Positions 25,632-37,143 of a stretch of 64,000 nt of DNA are shown here, piece after piece (within the stretch, counting starts at the first letter, position 1; every line of letters starts with the position of its first letter). The notes under the pieces are model-generated. The model had not been told where the DNA came from and searched no databases. It saw nothing but the letters and a program-made list of their open reading frames with translations. The position numbers were made by a program, and so were the translations under genes. Origin of the DNA: Sulfurimonas sp. (GTDB taxonomy: Bacteria; Campylobacterota; Campylobacteria; Campylobacterales; Sulfurimonadaceae); assembly GCF_028714975.1 (NCBI RefSeq), contig NZ_JAQTLH010000001.1:1-64000 (forward strand), in the 5' to 3' direction.

Positions 25632-25706
25632 TGGAGCGGGAAACGAGGTTCGAACTCGCGACCCCAACCTTGGCAAGGTTGTGCTCTACCACTGAGCTAT
25701 TCCCGC
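25632..25706 (-). tRNA. tRNA-Gly (anticodon GCC)
   Basis: 75 nt. The anticodon loop is TTGCCAA within CAACC/GGTTG, the acceptor stem GCGGGAA/TTCCCGC is perfect, the discriminator is U, and CCA is encoded. It is the first tRNA of the four-gene transcript. Confidence 0.96.
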
Positions 25707-25737
25707 AATTTTGTCACTTATTTTTTAAGTGGACGGA

Positions 25738-25766
25738 ATTATAGCCGTTTAATTTTCATTTGTAAA
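25738..25766 (-). promoter_or_regulatory. Promoter of the four-tRNA cluster
   Basis: On the minus strand TTTACA (25766-25761) and TATAAT (25743-25738) are separated by 17 bp, 32 bp upstream of tRNA-Gly. This is a near-consensus sigma-70 promoter and the only good one before the cluster. Confidence 0.8.
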
Positions 25767-25794
25767 GAGTTTTTACGAAAAAATTTGAAAAAAA

Positions 25795-25803
25795 TGCTAT
25801 AAT
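25795..25803 (+). promoter_or_regulatory. Extended -10 promoter of ilvD
   Basis: TGCTATAAT combines a consensus -10 with the TGn extension, 44 bp before the ilvD start. No good -35 was found; the extended -10 can compensate. Confidence 0.6.
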
Positions 25804-25846
25804 CTCGTAAATACTAAATATATAAGTTATAAATTAAAGGATTTTT

Positions 25847-27532
25847 ATGAGAAGTGATACTATAAAAAAAGGGTTTGACAGAGCTCCTCACCGCTCATTG
25901 CTTCGAGCAACAGGCTTAAAGGATGAAGATTTCGACAAACCTTTTATAGGTATAGCAAATAGCTATATAGATATCATTCCGGGGCATTTTTTCTTGCATG
26001 AGTATGGTGAAATTGTAAAAAAAGCTATTCGTGAAGCAGGAGGGGTGCCGTTTGTTTTTAATACTATAGGTGTTGATGATGGAATTGCAATGGGGCATGA
26101 CGGAATGCTTTACTCTCTCCCTTCTCGCGAAGTAATAGCAGACTCTATTGAAACGGTTATGAATGCGCATAAATTAGACGCTCTTATCTGTATCCCAAAT
26201 TGTGACAAAATTGTTCCCGGTATGATTATGGGGGCGCTTCGCGTAAATGTTCCTACTGTTTTCGTTTCAGGCGGTCCGATGCCGGCAGGGCATAAAAAAG
26301 ACGGTACGCCTATAGATCTAGCTACTGCATTTGAAGCAGTCGGTGTTCACGCTGAAGGAAAAATGACGGATGAGGAGTTGTACGACATAGAGTGCAACGC
26401 ATGTCCAAGCGGCGGAAGCTGTTCTGGTATGTTTACTGCAAACTCTATGAATACTCTTTGTGAGGCTATGGGTATTGCGCTTCCGGGAAACGGTACCATT
26501 TTAGCGATGACACCGGAGAGAATCGAGCTTGTTAAAAAAGCTGCTAAGAGAATCGTAGAGATGGCAAAAGCAGATGACAGCAAATACAACTTGCGAAATG
26601 TTTTAAATGAAAAAGCTGTTCATAATGCATTTGTTGTAGATATGGCGATGGGAGGAAGTTCAAATACCGTTCTTCACATGCTGGCAATCGCAAAAGAGGC
26701 GGGGGTTGATTTTCCAATTGAGAAAATTAACACGATAGCAGACAATGTTGCGCATATCGCTAAAATATCTCCATCATTAACAACTGTTCATATGGACGAT
26801 ATTAACCGCGCGGGTGGTGTAAATGCCGTTATGAAAGAGGTTAGCCGTAGAGGCGGGCTTCTTCATCTTGACAATCCGACGGTAACAGGTGAAACACTCG
26901 GTGAACGCATAGCAGATGCTAAAATTTTGGATGAGAGTATTATACATACAAATGAAAATGCTTACTCGCAAGTTGGCGGGTTATCAATTCTTTTTGGAAA
27001 CTTAGCCCTTGAAGGTGCCGTTGTAAAAACTGCCGGAATTGAACCGAATATGAGACAGTTTAAAGGCACGGCAATCTGTTTTAACTCCCAACCGGAGGCG
27101 ATAACAGGAATTATGTCGCATAAAGTTAAGCCAGGAAATGTCGTAGTTATTCGTTATGAGGGACCAAAAGGCGGACCGGGTATGCAAGAGATGTTGGCAC
27201 CTACCGCACTTATTCAAGGAATGGGGCTTGGAGATAGCGTAGCTCTCATTACCGACGGTCGTTTTTCCGGTGCTACAAAAGGTGCAAGTATCGGGCATGT
27301 ATCCCCGGAAGCTGCAGAGGGCGGTTTGATAGCTCTTGTAGAAGACGGTGACGAGATAGAGTTAGATACTGACAAGCATCTGCTAAGATTAAATGTTAGT
27401 GATGAAGAGATAGCAAAAAGAAGAGCTGTTTGGAAACCTTACAAAAATGAGGTTAAATCAAAGTGGCTTAAACGATACCAGCTTTTAGTTTCAAACGCTT
27501 CAAACGGCGCAGTTTTAAAAACAGAACTTTAA
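25847..27532 (+). CDS. ilvD: Dihydroxy-acid dehydratase
   Basis: 561 residues, full length. It converts 2,3-dihydroxy-3-methyl(pentano/butano)ate to the 2-keto acid, the penultimate step of isoleucine and valine synthesis. Cluster cysteines are seen in [11 protein letters not shown] (C119) and [12 protein letters not shown] (C186, C192), along with [26 protein letters not shown] and [26 protein letters not shown] precedes the ATG. It is monocistronic with its own extended -10 promoter. Nothing looks abnormal. Confidence 0.97.
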   Translation: MRSDTIKKGFDRAPHRSLLRATGLKDEDFDKPFIGIANSYIDIIPGHFFLHEYGEIVKKAIREAGGVPFVFNTIGVDDGIAMGHDGMLYSLPSREVIADSIETVMNAHKLDALICIPNCDKIVPGMIMGALRVNVPTVFVSGGPMPAGHKKDGTPIDLATAFEAVGVHAEGKMTDEELYDIECNACPSGGSCSGMFTANSMNTLCEAMGIALPGNGTILAMTPERIELVKKAAKRIVEMAKADDSKYNLRNVLNEKAVHNAFVVDMAMGGSSNTVLHMLAIAKEAGVDFPIEKINTIADNVAHIAKISPSLTTVHMDDINRAGGVNAVMKEVSRRGGLLHLDNPTVTGETLGERIADAKILDESIIHTNENAYSQVGGLSILFGNLALEGAVVKTAGIEPNMRQFKGTAICFNSQPEAITGIMSHKVKPGNVVVIRYEGPKGGPGMQEMLAPTALIQGMGLGDSVALITDGRFSGATKGASIGHVSPEAAEGGLIALVEDGDEIELDTDKHLLRLNVSDEEIAKRRAVWKPYKNEVKSKWLKRYQLLVSNASNGAVLKTEL

Positions 27533-27543
27533 TAATTTGTACG

Positions 27544-27610
27544 CAAAATGAGCAAAGCCCATTTTGCTGCGCTAGCCGCTGAGGCACTAAAGCTTGCCTC
27601 TTTTGAGGCA
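27544..27610 (+). terminator. Two hairpins between ilvD and thrS
   Basis: CAAAATGAGC (27544-27553) pairs with GCCCATTTTG (27557-27566) at 9 of 10 positions. TGCCTC (27595-27600) pairs with GAGGCA (27605-27610) around TTTT. Neither has a T-run, so they may be weak terminators, thrS leader elements or a dispersed repeat. Confidence 0.4.
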
Positions 27611-27636
27611 GAAAATAATAAATAAGGGTAAAAATT

Positions 27637-29445
27637 TTGAACGCAATAGCAATAAAACACAACGGCGAAATAATTGATCTGCAAACTGCAAAAGAATCAG
27701 GTTTTGAGGGTGAGCAGATACTTTTAGATAATTCGGAAGAGTCTTTAAATATTCTTAGACACTCAACGGCACATTTGATGGCTCAAGCAATAAAATCACT
27801 TTATTCGGACGCAAAATTTTTCGTGGGTCCAAATGTAAAAGAGGGTTTTTACTATGACTTTAAAACAAGCCATGAGATAGGTGAGGCCGATCTTAAAGAG
27901 ATTGAAAAAGAGATGCTCTCGATAGCTAAAAAGAAGTATCCGATAGAGAAGTATGAGATTACTATGGATGAAGCAAAAGAGAAGTTCAAAGATGATCATC
28001 TCAAACTTTTTGTAATGCAAAGAATCCCAAGCGAAACAGTTTCTATCTATAAGCAAGGTGACTTTGAAGACCTTTGCCGCGGTCCACACTTGCCAAATGT
28101 AGGTCTTATAAGATATTTTAAACTTACTAAAATTGCGGGTGCTTACCTTGGCGGAGACTCTAACAATGAGATGCTAACTCGTATATACGGTATAGCGTTT
28201 GCAGACAAAGAGGCGTTAAAAGCTCATCTTGATATGATTGCAGAGGCTGAAAAAAGAGATCACCGCAAGCTTGGTGCAGAGATGAAAATGTTTACATTCC
28301 GCGAAGAGGTAGGAGCAGGTTTTCCTATTTGGCTTCCTGCAGGAGGACGACTTCGTGCGAGATTAGAGTCACTTCTTTTTAAAGCACACCGTAAACGAGG
28401 TTATGAGCCGGTAAGAGGACCTGAGATGCTTCGTTCAGACTTATGGAAAACATCGGGTCACTACCAAAACTACGGTGAAAATATGTATTTTACAAATATT
28501 GACGAGATAGAGTTTGGTGTAAAACCTATGAACTGTGTCGGTCATATTAAGATATATGAAGAAGATTTGCACTCATATAGAGATTTACCGCTTAAATATT
28601 TCGAGTACGGTGTAGTTCACCGTCATGAGATGACGGGTGCGCTTCACGGACTTTTCCGTGTTCGTGAATTTACTCAAGATGATGCACATATCTTTTGTAG
28701 AGCAGATCAGATTGAAGAGCAAATTATAGAAGTTGTTGATTTTGTCGATAAGATTATGTCGACTTTTGAATTTAACTATAAAATGATGCTCTCAACAAAA
28801 CCTCAAAAAGCAGTCGGAAGTGATGAAGTGTGGGAAGTTTCTACACAGGCGCTAAAAAATGCGATGGATAAAAATGGACTTGTTTACGAGGTAGATGAGG
28901 GCGGCGGAGCTTTTTACGGTCCAAAAATAGATATAAAAATTACAGATGCAATCGGGCGTGAGTGGCAATGTGGTACAATACAGCTAGACTTTAATCTGCC
29001 AAGCAGGTTTGAGCTTGAGTATAACGGTGAGAATAACGATAAAATTCAGCCGGTTATGATTCATAGAGCAATTTTAGGTTCGTTTGAGCGTTTTATTGGT
29101 ATATTAACAGAGCATTACGCTGGAGAGTTTCCAATGTTTATCGCTCCGACTCAAGTTGCAATCGTTCCGATTGCTTCTACGCATAACGATTATGCAAAAG
29201 AGTTGGCGGATAAATTGATAGATTTAGGCGCAGACAGCGAAATCTACTCAAAAAATGATTCTTTAAATAAAAGAGTAAGAACAGCGGAAAAAACAAGAGT
29301 TCCTATGTTAGTAATCATAGGAGATGAAGAGGTCGAGTCTCGTAGCGTTGCGATTCGTGACAGAAGAACGAGAGAACAATACAATCTAAGTGAGAGCGAA
29401 TTTCTCTCTCTTATACAAACTAAAATAAATGAGGTAAATTTTTGA
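27637..29445 (+). CDS. thrS: Threonyl-tRNA synthetase
   Basis: 602 residues, beginning at a TTG codon with AAGGG upstream; no nearby in-frame ATG fits. An N-terminal TGS-like part (about 1-40) is followed by the editing domain [16 protein letters not shown], then class II motifs [31 protein letters not shown] and [15 protein letters not shown], and the anticodon-binding C-terminus ([12 protein letters not shown]). It charges tRNA-Thr in the cytoplasm. Its stop overlaps the infC start (TTGA), so the two are translationally coupled. Confidence 0.97.
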   Translation: MNAIAIKHNGEIIDLQTAKESGFEGEQILLDNSEESLNILRHSTAHLMAQAIKSLYSDAKFFVGPNVKEGFYYDFKTSHEIGEADLKEIEKEMLSIAKKKYPIEKYEITMDEAKEKFKDDHLKLFVMQRIPSETVSIYKQGDFEDLCRGPHLPNVGLIRYFKLTKIAGAYLGGDSNNEMLTRIYGIAFADKEALKAHLDMIAEAEKRDHRKLGAEMKMFTFREEVGAGFPIWLPAGGRLRARLESLLFKAHRKRGYEPVRGPEMLRSDLWKTSGHYQNYGENMYFTNIDEIEFGVKPMNCVGHIKIYEEDLHSYRDLPLKYFEYGVVHRHEMTGALHGLFRVREFTQDDAHIFCRADQIEEQIIEVVDFVDKIMSTFEFNYKMMLSTKPQKAVGSDEVWEVSTQALKNAMDKNGLVYEVDEGGGAFYGPKIDIKITDAIGREWQCGTIQLDFNLPSRFELEYNGENNDKIQPVMIHRAILGSFERFIGILTEHYAGEFPMFIAPTQVAIVPIASTHNDYAKELADKLIDLGADSEIYSKNDSLNKRVRTAEKTRVPMLVIIGDEEVESRSVAIRDRRTREQYNLSESEFLSLIQTKINEVNF

Positions 29446-29957
29446 ACAAAAAAGACCGTGTCATAATGAATGACGAAATCCGTGTGCCAGAAGTGCGTTG
29501 TAATGTAGATGGAGCAGAATCTTTAGGAATTATTTCCACGGATGAAGCTATGGAAAAAGCAAATGAGTTAGGTTTAGATTTAGTTCTAATTGCTCCTGAT
29601 GCAAAGCCTCCTGTTGCTAAGATTATGAATTACGGTAAGTATAAGTATCAAGAAGAGAAAAAACTTAAAGAGCAGAGAAAAAATCAAGTTAAGATTGATA
29701 TTAAAGAGATTAAGCTCTCTGTAAAAATTGCAGAAAACGATATCAATTATAAAGTAAAACATGCAAGAGAGTTCTTGGCTGAAGGCAAACATGTAAAATT
29801 TCGCGTATTTTTAAAAGGTCGTGAGATGTCAAACCCTGATTCGGCAAAAGATGTTCTTTTAAAAGTTTGGTCTATGATTGAAGATGTTGCGATTATGGAT
29901 AAAGAGCCTAAGTTTGAAGGGCGTTACTACAACTTGTATGTGCTTCCTAAAAAATAG
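29442..29957 (+). CDS. infC: Translation initiation factor IF-3
   Basis: 171 residues. The N-domain ([20 protein letters not shown]) and linker lead into the C-domain ([37 protein letters not shown]). It binds the 30S subunit and rejects non-standard start codons. It begins with TTG, overlapping the thrS stop by four bases. A weak start codon on infC is the known basis of IF-3 autoregulation in E. coli, where AUU is used, so similar control is possible here. A terminator follows directly. Confidence 0.95.
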   Translation: MNKKDRVIMNDEIRVPEVRCNVDGAESLGIISTDEAMEKANELGLDLVLIAPDAKPPVAKIMNYGKYKYQEEKKLKEQRKNQVKIDIKEIKLSVKIAENDINYKVKHAREFLAEGKHVKFRVFLKGREMSNPDSAKDVLLKVWSMIEDVAIMDKEPKFEGRYYNLYVLPKK

Positions 29958-29963
29958 ACTTTT

Positions 29964-29985
29964 ATAGGGACAAATTTGTCCCTAT
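29964..29985. terminator. Bidirectional terminator between infC and the MFS gene
   Basis: A perfect 22-bp palindrome (ATAGGGACAAA mirrored) is flanked by A/T-rich DNA on both sides and lies between convergent genes. Its right edge includes the MFS stop codon at 29982-29984. Confidence 0.8.
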
Positions 29986-31298
29986 TTAGATATTTTTTCT
30001 CTTAAAATTTCTTCTTCTATTGCATTTGCCACATATTTTACGATAACAAGATTTTCACTCTCATTGATATACCATTCTGCAATATGCTCATTTTCAAGAT
30101 TTTCAAGCTTTAAGATATCAACATCATCCTGTGAAATATAAAGATGAGAAAACTTTGTCGGATTTTGAAGTTTAAGCGTCCAGAGAAGCCAAAGAGTTGC
30201 CGTGATAGCAACGGACACACCGATAGTCTCTCTATCGCTAAATCCTAATAGCAATCCTGCCGATGTTCCTCCGATAAATGTAGAAAAATAAGCAACAGAG
30301 TTAGCGATTCCGAGTGCGGCACCTTTTTGGTGTACCTTGGCAAATTTTGTAATCATTGATTGAACCAACGGTTCCATCATATTAAACGCAATGAAAAACA
30401 TAACAACACCGATTATAAAGAGTGTGCTTGAAGTTGTAAGTCCCATAATTAAAAATGAGCCTATAAAAAGAGCTATAGAGAGTAAAAATATCTCTCTTGG
30501 TTTATTATATTTTTCACCAAATACGGCAGCAGGTCCCATCGCAGCCAAACCAAAAACCATAGCAGGCAGATATGCCATATAAAGATCTGATTTTTGCCAA
30601 GCAAAATCTTCACCGGTAAGAATAATAGGAATAAGAACAAATGCAACGGTCATAAGACCTTTTTGCATAGCATTTATAATAATCATATTTAAAAGGTTCG
30701 GATCTTTTAAGATATCGAAAGTTTTCGCTTTTTCATGGTAAGTATGTTTGATTTTTGGAGGTGTCGGCACTTTAGTAAAGAGAATAATAATTGCTAGAAG
30801 TGCAAAAATAGCCGTTAATATAAAAAGAAATCCAACACCGAATTTAGCACCCAAAACAGGACCCAGACCCATTGCTAGAGCAAAGCTTATCGCAATAGAA
30901 GCCCCCATAACCGCCATGGCTTTACCGCGAATCTCTTCTTCAACCAAATCTGATATCATTGCCGCAATAACCGAACCGATTGCACCGGCACCTTGGAGAA
31001 AACGACCGACCATAAGAGTATATATATCACTTGTAAAGGCACATATGATTGACCCGACTAAAAATATAATAAGACCGACAAGAAGCGTAGGTTTTCTGCC
31101 TATTTTATCGCTCATTGCACCAAATGGAACTTGAAAAAGCGCTTGAGTGAGCGCATATCCGCCGACGACGATACCTACTAGAAGCGGAGTTGAGCCCTCA
31201 AGCTCAAGTGCATAAACTGAAATAACAGGTAAAACTAAAAACAGACCCAAGAACCTAAGAGAGAGAATTGCCGAGAGAGGAAATACTTTTTTAAACAT
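29982..31298 (-). CDS. MFS transporter, YajR-like
   Basis: 438 residues with twelve predicted membrane helices. The MFS signature between helices 2 and 3 is GAMSDKIGRKPTLLVG, and FLQGAGAIGSVIAAMISDLV marks helix 4-5 drug-transporter features. After the membrane domain, residues 375-438 form a small soluble domain (YISQDDVDILKLENLENEHI), reminiscent of the YAM domain of YajR. It is probably an inner-membrane proton-driven efflux protein; the substrate is unknown. It is single, convergent to infC. Confidence 0.85.
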   Translation of the reverse strand: MFKKVFPLSAILSLRFLGLFLVLPVISVYALELEGSTPLLVGIVVGGYALTQALFQVPFGAMSDKIGRKPTLLVGLIIFLVGSIICAFTSDIYTLMVGRFLQGAGAIGSVIAAMISDLVEEEIRGKAMAVMGASIAISFALAMGLGPVLGAKFGVGFLFILTAIFALLAIIILFTKVPTPPKIKHTYHEKAKTFDILKDPNLLNMIIINAMQKGLMTVAFVLIPIILTGEDFAWQKSDLYMAYLPAMVFGLAAMGPAAVFGEKYNKPREIFLLSIALFIGSFLIMGLTTSSTLFIIGVVMFFIAFNMMEPLVQSMITKFAKVHQKGAALGIANSVAYFSTFIGGTSAGLLLGFSDRETIGVSVAITATLWLLWTLKLQNPTKFSHLYISQDDVDILKLENLENEHIAEWYINESENLVIVKYVANAIEEEILREKISK

Positions 31299-31406
31299 TG
31301 TGTACCTTAAATATTATATAATTCGCAATTATATTTAAAAGATTATTTACACAAACTTTGTGAGTCAAAATATTGCAAGTTTAAAGAAAATTATAAGGGT
31401 TATGAG

Positions 31407-31994
31407 ATGAAATTAGTATTGGCTACTTCCAATAAAGGGAAAGTTAAAGAGATAAAAGCACTTTGCGAAGATTTTGAAGTAATTCCCTATAGTGAACTGA
31501 TGGATGAATTTGAGATAGTCGAAGACGGAAGCAGTTTTAAGGAGAATGCCCTTATAAAAGCCAGAGCGGTTTTTAAAGCTTTAGATAGCGATGATGTAAT
31601 AGTGATGGCGGATGACAGCGGGATAAGTGTAGATGTTCTTGATGGAAAACCCGGAATTTATAGCGCAAGACATGCGGGTAAAAATGCAAACGATAAAGAT
31701 AATCTATATAAGCTGATTCAGGATATAAAAGATAAAAATGTACAATCTTCGCCGGCACACTATACGGCAGCAATAGCAATCGTTACAAAAAAAGGGGAGT
31801 ATACGGTTCACGGCTGGATGTATGGAACTGCAATAAGCGAAGCAGTCGGTGATGGCGGTTTTGGATATGACCCTATGTTTATTCCGCTAGGGTATGATAA
31901 AACTTTAGGTCAGTTAGATAATGAAATCAAAAAAAAGCTGTCTCATCGTGCAAAAGCACTTGAGTCGGCAAAAATAATTTTGCAGACTTTATAG
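31407..31994 (+). CDS. rdgB: Non-canonical purine NTP pyrophosphatase (RdgB/HAM1)
   Basis: 195 residues, typical length. [15 protein letters not shown] forms the nucleotide-binding start, [16 protein letters not shown] and [21 protein letters not shown] hold the metal and substrate residues, and [10 protein letters not shown] and LSHRAKAL complete the family signature. It hydrolyses ITP, dITP and XTP to monophosphates and so prevents mutagenic incorporation. It is divergent to the MFS gene; AAGGG precedes the ATG. Confidence 0.95.
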   Translation: MKLVLATSNKGKVKEIKALCEDFEVIPYSELMDEFEIVEDGSSFKENALIKARAVFKALDSDDVIVMADDSGISVDVLDGKPGIYSARHAGKNANDKDNLYKLIQDIKDKNVQSSPAHYTAAIAIVTKKGEYTVHGWMYGTAISEAVGDGGFGYDPMFIPLGYDKTLGQLDNEIKKKLSHRAKALESAKIILQTL

Positions 31995-32015
31995 CATTTG
32001 CCTTTATTTTGTTAT

Positions 32016-32786
32016 CTACTGCCCAAACACGGTTAGAAATAAAATCCCGACAACTATCCTATAAATCCCAAAACTTATAAATGTATGTGTTGTAAGAAAT
32101 TTCATCATCGCCTTAACGGTTGCAAATGCAACAAGAAATGCTGTTATAAATCCTATTATCAAAAGAGAGTAGTCGTCTATAACAAGATCATTTCGGTTTT
32201 TAAATAAATCATAAGCAGTTGCAACAAACATAGTCGGAATTGCCAGTAAAAAAGAAAACTCGGCTGCGCTTTTGCGAGACAATCCGGCAAAAAGCCCTCC
32301 TATCATAGTGGCTCCCGAGCGGCTAGTGCCAGGTATCATTGAAAGAGTTTGAAATAACCCTATCATGAAGGATTCTTTTATGCTTAAATCATCTACGCTC
32401 TTATCGGAAGAGTCGTCATGGTCTCTTCTGAAATATTCGATAATCAAAAATATAACACCACCGACAATTAGCATTATCGCAACTGTTTCTATGCCAAAGA
32501 GTGATTTGATTGTTTTGTAAAATAAAAATCCAAAAAGAGCCGTCGGTAAAAATGCCGCTATTATCTTAAGCCACAAAGTTTTGTTTACAAGAAGCTTTTG
32601 TTTAAACAAAAACAAAACTGCCAAAATACTGCCAAGCTGAATAGATACCTCAAATGTTTTGTGAGCGTTTGTTTGTTCAAGTCCTAAGAAATGAGAGGCT
32701 AATATCAGATGACCCGTAGAAGAGATTGGTAAAAATTCCGTTAAGCCTTCAATTACTCCTAAAATTATCGAATCAAGTATAGTCAT
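32016..32786 (-). CDS. uppP: Undecaprenyl-diphosphatase
   Basis: 256 residues, integral membrane protein of the BacA/UppP family. Catalytic motifs EGLTEFLPISSTGHLILASH (near the N-terminus) and PGTSRSGATMIGG (about residues 150-162) are intact. It recycles undecaprenyl pyrophosphate for peptidoglycan and surface-glycan synthesis and is linked to bacitracin tolerance. It converges on rdgB with a 21-bp gap. Confidence 0.95.
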   Translation of the reverse strand: MTILDSIILGVIEGLTEFLPISSTGHLILASHFLGLEQTNAHKTFEVSIQLGSILAVLFLFKQKLLVNKTLWLKIIAAFLPTALFGFLFYKTIKSLFGIETVAIMLIVGGVIFLIIEYFRRDHDDSSDKSVDDLSIKESFMIGLFQTLSMIPGTSRSGATMIGGLFAGLSRKSAAEFSFLLAIPTMFVATAYDLFKNRNDLVIDDYSLLIIGFITAFLVAFATVKAMMKFLTTHTFISFGIYRIVVGILFLTVFGQ

Positions 32787-32905
32787 AAAAGCCCTTAAAG
32801 AAATTTTTATTGCAATTTTAGCATAAAGGCACCGCTAAAGAGTCAATTTAAGTTATTAGGATATAATACGGACTTTTAAATCATAATCAATTTAGGAATT
32901 TTTAT

Positions 32906-34021
32906 ATGTTACTTTTTACTCCCGGACCTACTCCAGTACCTCAAAATGTTCGTAATGCTATGTCAGATGAGACAATGCATCACCGTACACCCGAATTTGA
33001 AGCTATCTTTGAAAAAACCAGAAAACATCTTTTTAACCTTTTTGGGAGCGATGAAGTTATAATGCTTGCATCAAGCGGAACGGGAGCGATGGAGGCTGCG
33101 GTTGTAAACCTATGTCACAACACTCTTTTAAATGTAAACTCCGGAAAATTCGGTGAGAGATTTGGAAAAATCGCAATCGCCCATGGACTTAAAAATGTTG
33201 AGATAAAAAATGAGTGGGATACTCCCGTAAGCATTGATGAGGTTGTAGAGGCAGTTAAAAATAATCCTGATATAGATGCTATTGCCGTTCAGATAAGCGA
33301 ATCGGCAGGCGGACTTCGTCATCCTGTTGAAGCAATTGCAAAAGCTCTAAAAGAGATAAATCCGAATATTATGATTATAGCAGACGGTATTACCGCCGTG
33401 GGTGTTGAGAAGATTGATATAACAAATATCGATTGTTTGATTGCCGGAAGCCAAAAAGCGCTTATGCTTCCTCCGGGACTTGCAATTTTAGGACTAAGTA
33501 ACGCAGGAATTGAGAAAATCGGCAAAGGGAGAGGTTACTACTTTAACCTTGCTACCGAGATAAAATCTCAAAGAAAAAACACTACCGCTTGGACGGCTGC
33601 TACGACTTTGACTATCGGACTCTTAGAGATACTAGAAACTATCGAGAAAAACGGCGGATTGGACAAACTTTATGAAGAGACTGCTACTAGAGCAAATGCC
33701 GTTATCTCTGCACTTCAAGCAATCGGTTTGCATATATATCCAAAAACTCCGGCACTCTCTATGACTACGATTGACGATGAAAACGCATCTCAAATCAGAA
33801 AAATTTTAAAAACTGATTTTGGCGTAAATGTCGCAGGCGGGCAAGATCATTTAGAGGGCAAAATCTTTCGTATAAATCAGATGGGTTTAATCGCTCCGTA
33901 TGAGATTTCATGGGTTGTAAATTCTGTTGAGCTCGCCCTTGTTAAACTTGGAAGAAGAGCATATGACGGGACTGCAAACAAAGTTTTCAATGAAAAATAT
34001 TTTAAGTTGGCGAGTAAATGA
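32906..34021 (+). CDS. Class V pyridoxal-phosphate aminotransferase
   Basis: 371 residues. FTPGPTPVPQNVRNAM at the N-terminus, LASSGTGAMEAAV for phosphate binding, and IAGSQKALMLPPGLA with the PLP-binding lysine place it in the serine/alanine-glyoxylate aminotransferase group. Members make glycine or serine from glyoxylate, or act in related amino-acid pathways. TATAAT at 32862-32867 may be its -10. The stop overlaps the start of hisZ (ATGA). Confidence 0.9.
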   Translation: MLLFTPGPTPVPQNVRNAMSDETMHHRTPEFEAIFEKTRKHLFNLFGSDEVIMLASSGTGAMEAAVVNLCHNTLLNVNSGKFGERFGKIAIAHGLKNVEIKNEWDTPVSIDEVVEAVKNNPDIDAIAVQISESAGGLRHPVEAIAKALKEINPNIMIIADGITAVGVEKIDITNIDCLIAGSQKALMLPPGLAILGLSNAGIEKIGKGRGYYFNLATEIKSQRKNTTAWTAATTLTIGLLEILETIEKNGGLDKLYEETATRANAVISALQAIGLHIYPKTPALSMTTIDDENASQIRKILKTDFGVNVAGGQDHLEGKIFRINQMGLIAPYEISWVVNSVELALVKLGRRAYDGTANKVFNEKYFKLASK

Positions 34022-34866
34022 TACTAGAACACGAAATTCCTAGCGGTTCAAAACTCTACTTCGGCAAAAGTGCCAAGATAAAAAGAGAGATAGAAAAAGT
34101 CGCTAGCGATATTTTATACTCTAAGGGATTTGAGGAGATTGTTACTCCTATATTTTCATATCATCAGCATAAAAGCATTGCTGATGAGAGAGAGTTGATA
34201 AAAGTAAATGATGAAAACAACAACTCTATCTCCCTAAGAGCCGATTCAACAATAGATGTTGTTAGAATTATTGAAAAGAGACTTGGGCGAAATACCGAAC
34301 ATAAAAAATGGTTTTACATTCAGCCGGTTTTTCGTTATCCCACAGATGAGCAGTTTCAAATCGGCGTTGAATTTATGGATGAGAGTAAATTATCATCGGT
34401 TTTAAATATTGCAATAGATATTTTTGATAAACTAGAGGTTGAACCTCTTATTCAAATATCAAACATGATGATACCGAAGCTTTTGGTTGAAATGTTCGAT
34501 GAACTGACTCTTGATGATTTTAGACATATAAATATAGAAAAATTTTTAAATTTAAAAGTTGATTGGATAGAAAAGCTTGTTTATCTTCAACATGTAGAAC
34601 AAGTTGACGAACTGCTTGAGATTGTTCCCTTTGAAATAAAAACAGAATTAACAAAGATGAAAAATCTATGCGGTGCATTATCTTATAAAAAAAGCGTTTT
34701 AGCTCCGATGTATTATGCAAAAATGCTCTACTATGATGAACTGTTTTTTAGAGTTATAGACAAAAATGAAGTTTATGCTCGTGGCGGAAGATATAAAAAT
34801 TCAGAACTTAGTTCCGTAGGTTTTGCGATTTACACAGATGTATTGATAGAAACAAAAGCGAAGTAA
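34018..34866 (+). CDS. hisZ: ATP phosphoribosyltransferase regulatory subunit HisZ
   Basis: 282 residues with a class II aminoacyl-tRNA synthetase fold: YSKGFEEIVTPIFSYH, SISLRADSTIDVVRIIEKRL and WFYIQPVFRYPTDEQFQIGV. HisZ paralogues lack synthetase activity and form the regulatory subunit for short-form HisG in histidine synthesis. It is shorter than a true HisRS and has no anticodon-binding domain. ATGA overlap with the preceding gene and 12 bp to purA indicate one operon. Confidence 0.87.
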   Translation: MILEHEIPSGSKLYFGKSAKIKREIEKVASDILYSKGFEEIVTPIFSYHQHKSIADERELIKVNDENNNSISLRADSTIDVVRIIEKRLGRNTEHKKWFYIQPVFRYPTDEQFQIGVEFMDESKLSSVLNIAIDIFDKLEVEPLIQISNMMIPKLLVEMFDELTLDDFRHINIEKFLNLKVDWIEKLVYLQHVEQVDELLEIVPFEIKTELTKMKNLCGALSYKKSVLAPMYYAKMLYYDELFFRVIDKNEVYARGGRYKNSELSSVGFAIYTDVLIETKAK

Positions 34867-36129
<1,263 letters not shown>

Positions 36130-36141
36130 AAGGTTAAAGTT

Positions 36142-36561
36142 GTGAAAACCCGCTTTAGTTCATTGGTAAAACTTAAAAAAAACAGTATGCAAAAAAGCGA
36201 GGAGATGTTACAAAAGGCAAATATAAATTTAAATAGTGCTTCTACGGCATTAGAGTCGTCACATCTTTCTTTAAAAGAGTTAGAGTCTCCAAAGAGCGGT
36301 ACGGTAGGCGAGATGTTGGCTTCGAGAGTTTTGTTTCATTCTCAGATGGAGACCATAAATCATAATAAAGAGTGGGTCGGTTTTGCGACAAATCAAGTAG
36401 TTCAGGCAAAGAAGCAACTAAAACTTGATATGATGGAACATGAAAAATTTCAATATTTAGAGTTTGAAGAGATAAAAGAAGAGCTTAAAAAAAGAAAGCT
36501 TAAAGAGGCAAAAGATCTCGATGAAATTGCTTTAATGACATACACAAGGAAAAATAGATGA
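36142..36561 (+). CDS. fliJ: FliJ-like flagellar export chaperone
   Basis: 139 residues, starting with GTG. It is almost wholly coiled coil (KKNSMQKSEEMLQKANINLN, KRKLKEAKDLDEIALM), the expected form of FliJ, which is short, highly charged and poorly conserved. FliJ couples the export ATPase to the flagellar gate and escorts substrates. Its stop overlaps the start of the next gene, also flagellar. The identification relies on coiled-coil character and synteny. Confidence 0.7.
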   Translation: MKTRFSSLVKLKKNSMQKSEEMLQKANINLNSASTALESSHLSLKELESPKSGTVGEMLASRVLFHSQMETINHNKEWVGFATNQVVQAKKQLKLDMMEHEKFQYLEFEEIKEELKKRKLKEAKDLDEIALMTYTRKNR

Positions 36562-37067
36562 AAAAACTCGCTCTTGCTCTTTTTATATTAACATCTTTAA
36601 GTGCGTTGGAGACAAGTGATAAGCTATTTGAATGTACTGAAATTTTCAAAGCCAGAAAGAGCGAGCTTCTAATAGAGCTTGAGAGAATAGATGAGCAAAA
36701 ACAATCACTCAGCGCATTAAAGACGGCTACTGAAGAGTTGTTGAAAAAGAAAGAGGCAAAAATATCTCAAGATGAGAAGGTTATCGGGGGGAAATTATCT
36801 GAAATTTCATCTAAAGAAGAGTCCATAAAAAAAATGCTTCAAAAAAATGAAGAGGTTTTAAAAGAGATAAAAAATGCAAAAATGAATAAAACTACTGAAA
36901 CTTTTGCAAAGATGAAAGCAGCCAATGCGGCAAGCGTACTATCGGAAATGGAGCCTGAAGAAGCCGCTAAAATACTCTCATTGTTAAAGCCTGCGACGGT
37001 AGGAACCATTTTAAGCAAAATGGAAGCAAAAAAAGCTTCAAATTTGACTTTATTGTTGGCAAAATAA
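36558..37067 (+). CDS. MotE-like periplasmic motility protein
   Basis: 169 residues. A signal peptide (MKKLALALFILTSLSALE) leads into a long coiled coil (about 35-115) and a C-terminal MgtE-N-like repeat (SVLSEMEPEEAAKILSLLKP and AKKASNLTLLLAK). MotE-type proteins with this layout are periplasmic helpers that stabilise MotC or stator assembly in polarly flagellated bacteria. ATGA overlap with the FliJ-like gene supports a flagellar role. Confidence 0.75.
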   Translation: MKKLALALFILTSLSALETSDKLFECTEIFKARKSELLIELERIDEQKQSLSALKTATEELLKKKEAKISQDEKVIGGKLSEISSKEESIKKMLQKNEEVLKEIKNAKMNKTTETFAKMKAANAASVLSEMEPEEAAKILSLLKPATVGTILSKMEAKKASNLTLLLAK

Positions 37068-37143
37068 CTCTTTTTCTAATCGTAAACTAACCTTACTTAT
37101 TGTAAAATTACAAAATTTATTTTAATGTAACTAAGGTCTATCG

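Noticed and set aside
25288-25802. Open frames across the tRNA cluster
   Set aside because: They run through four well-formed tRNA genes and their promoter and have no coding character.
27544-27610. T-box or amino-acid riboswitch before thrS
   Set aside because: The leader is about 100 bp with simple hairpins and no T-box sequence; such elements are also not expected in this phylum.
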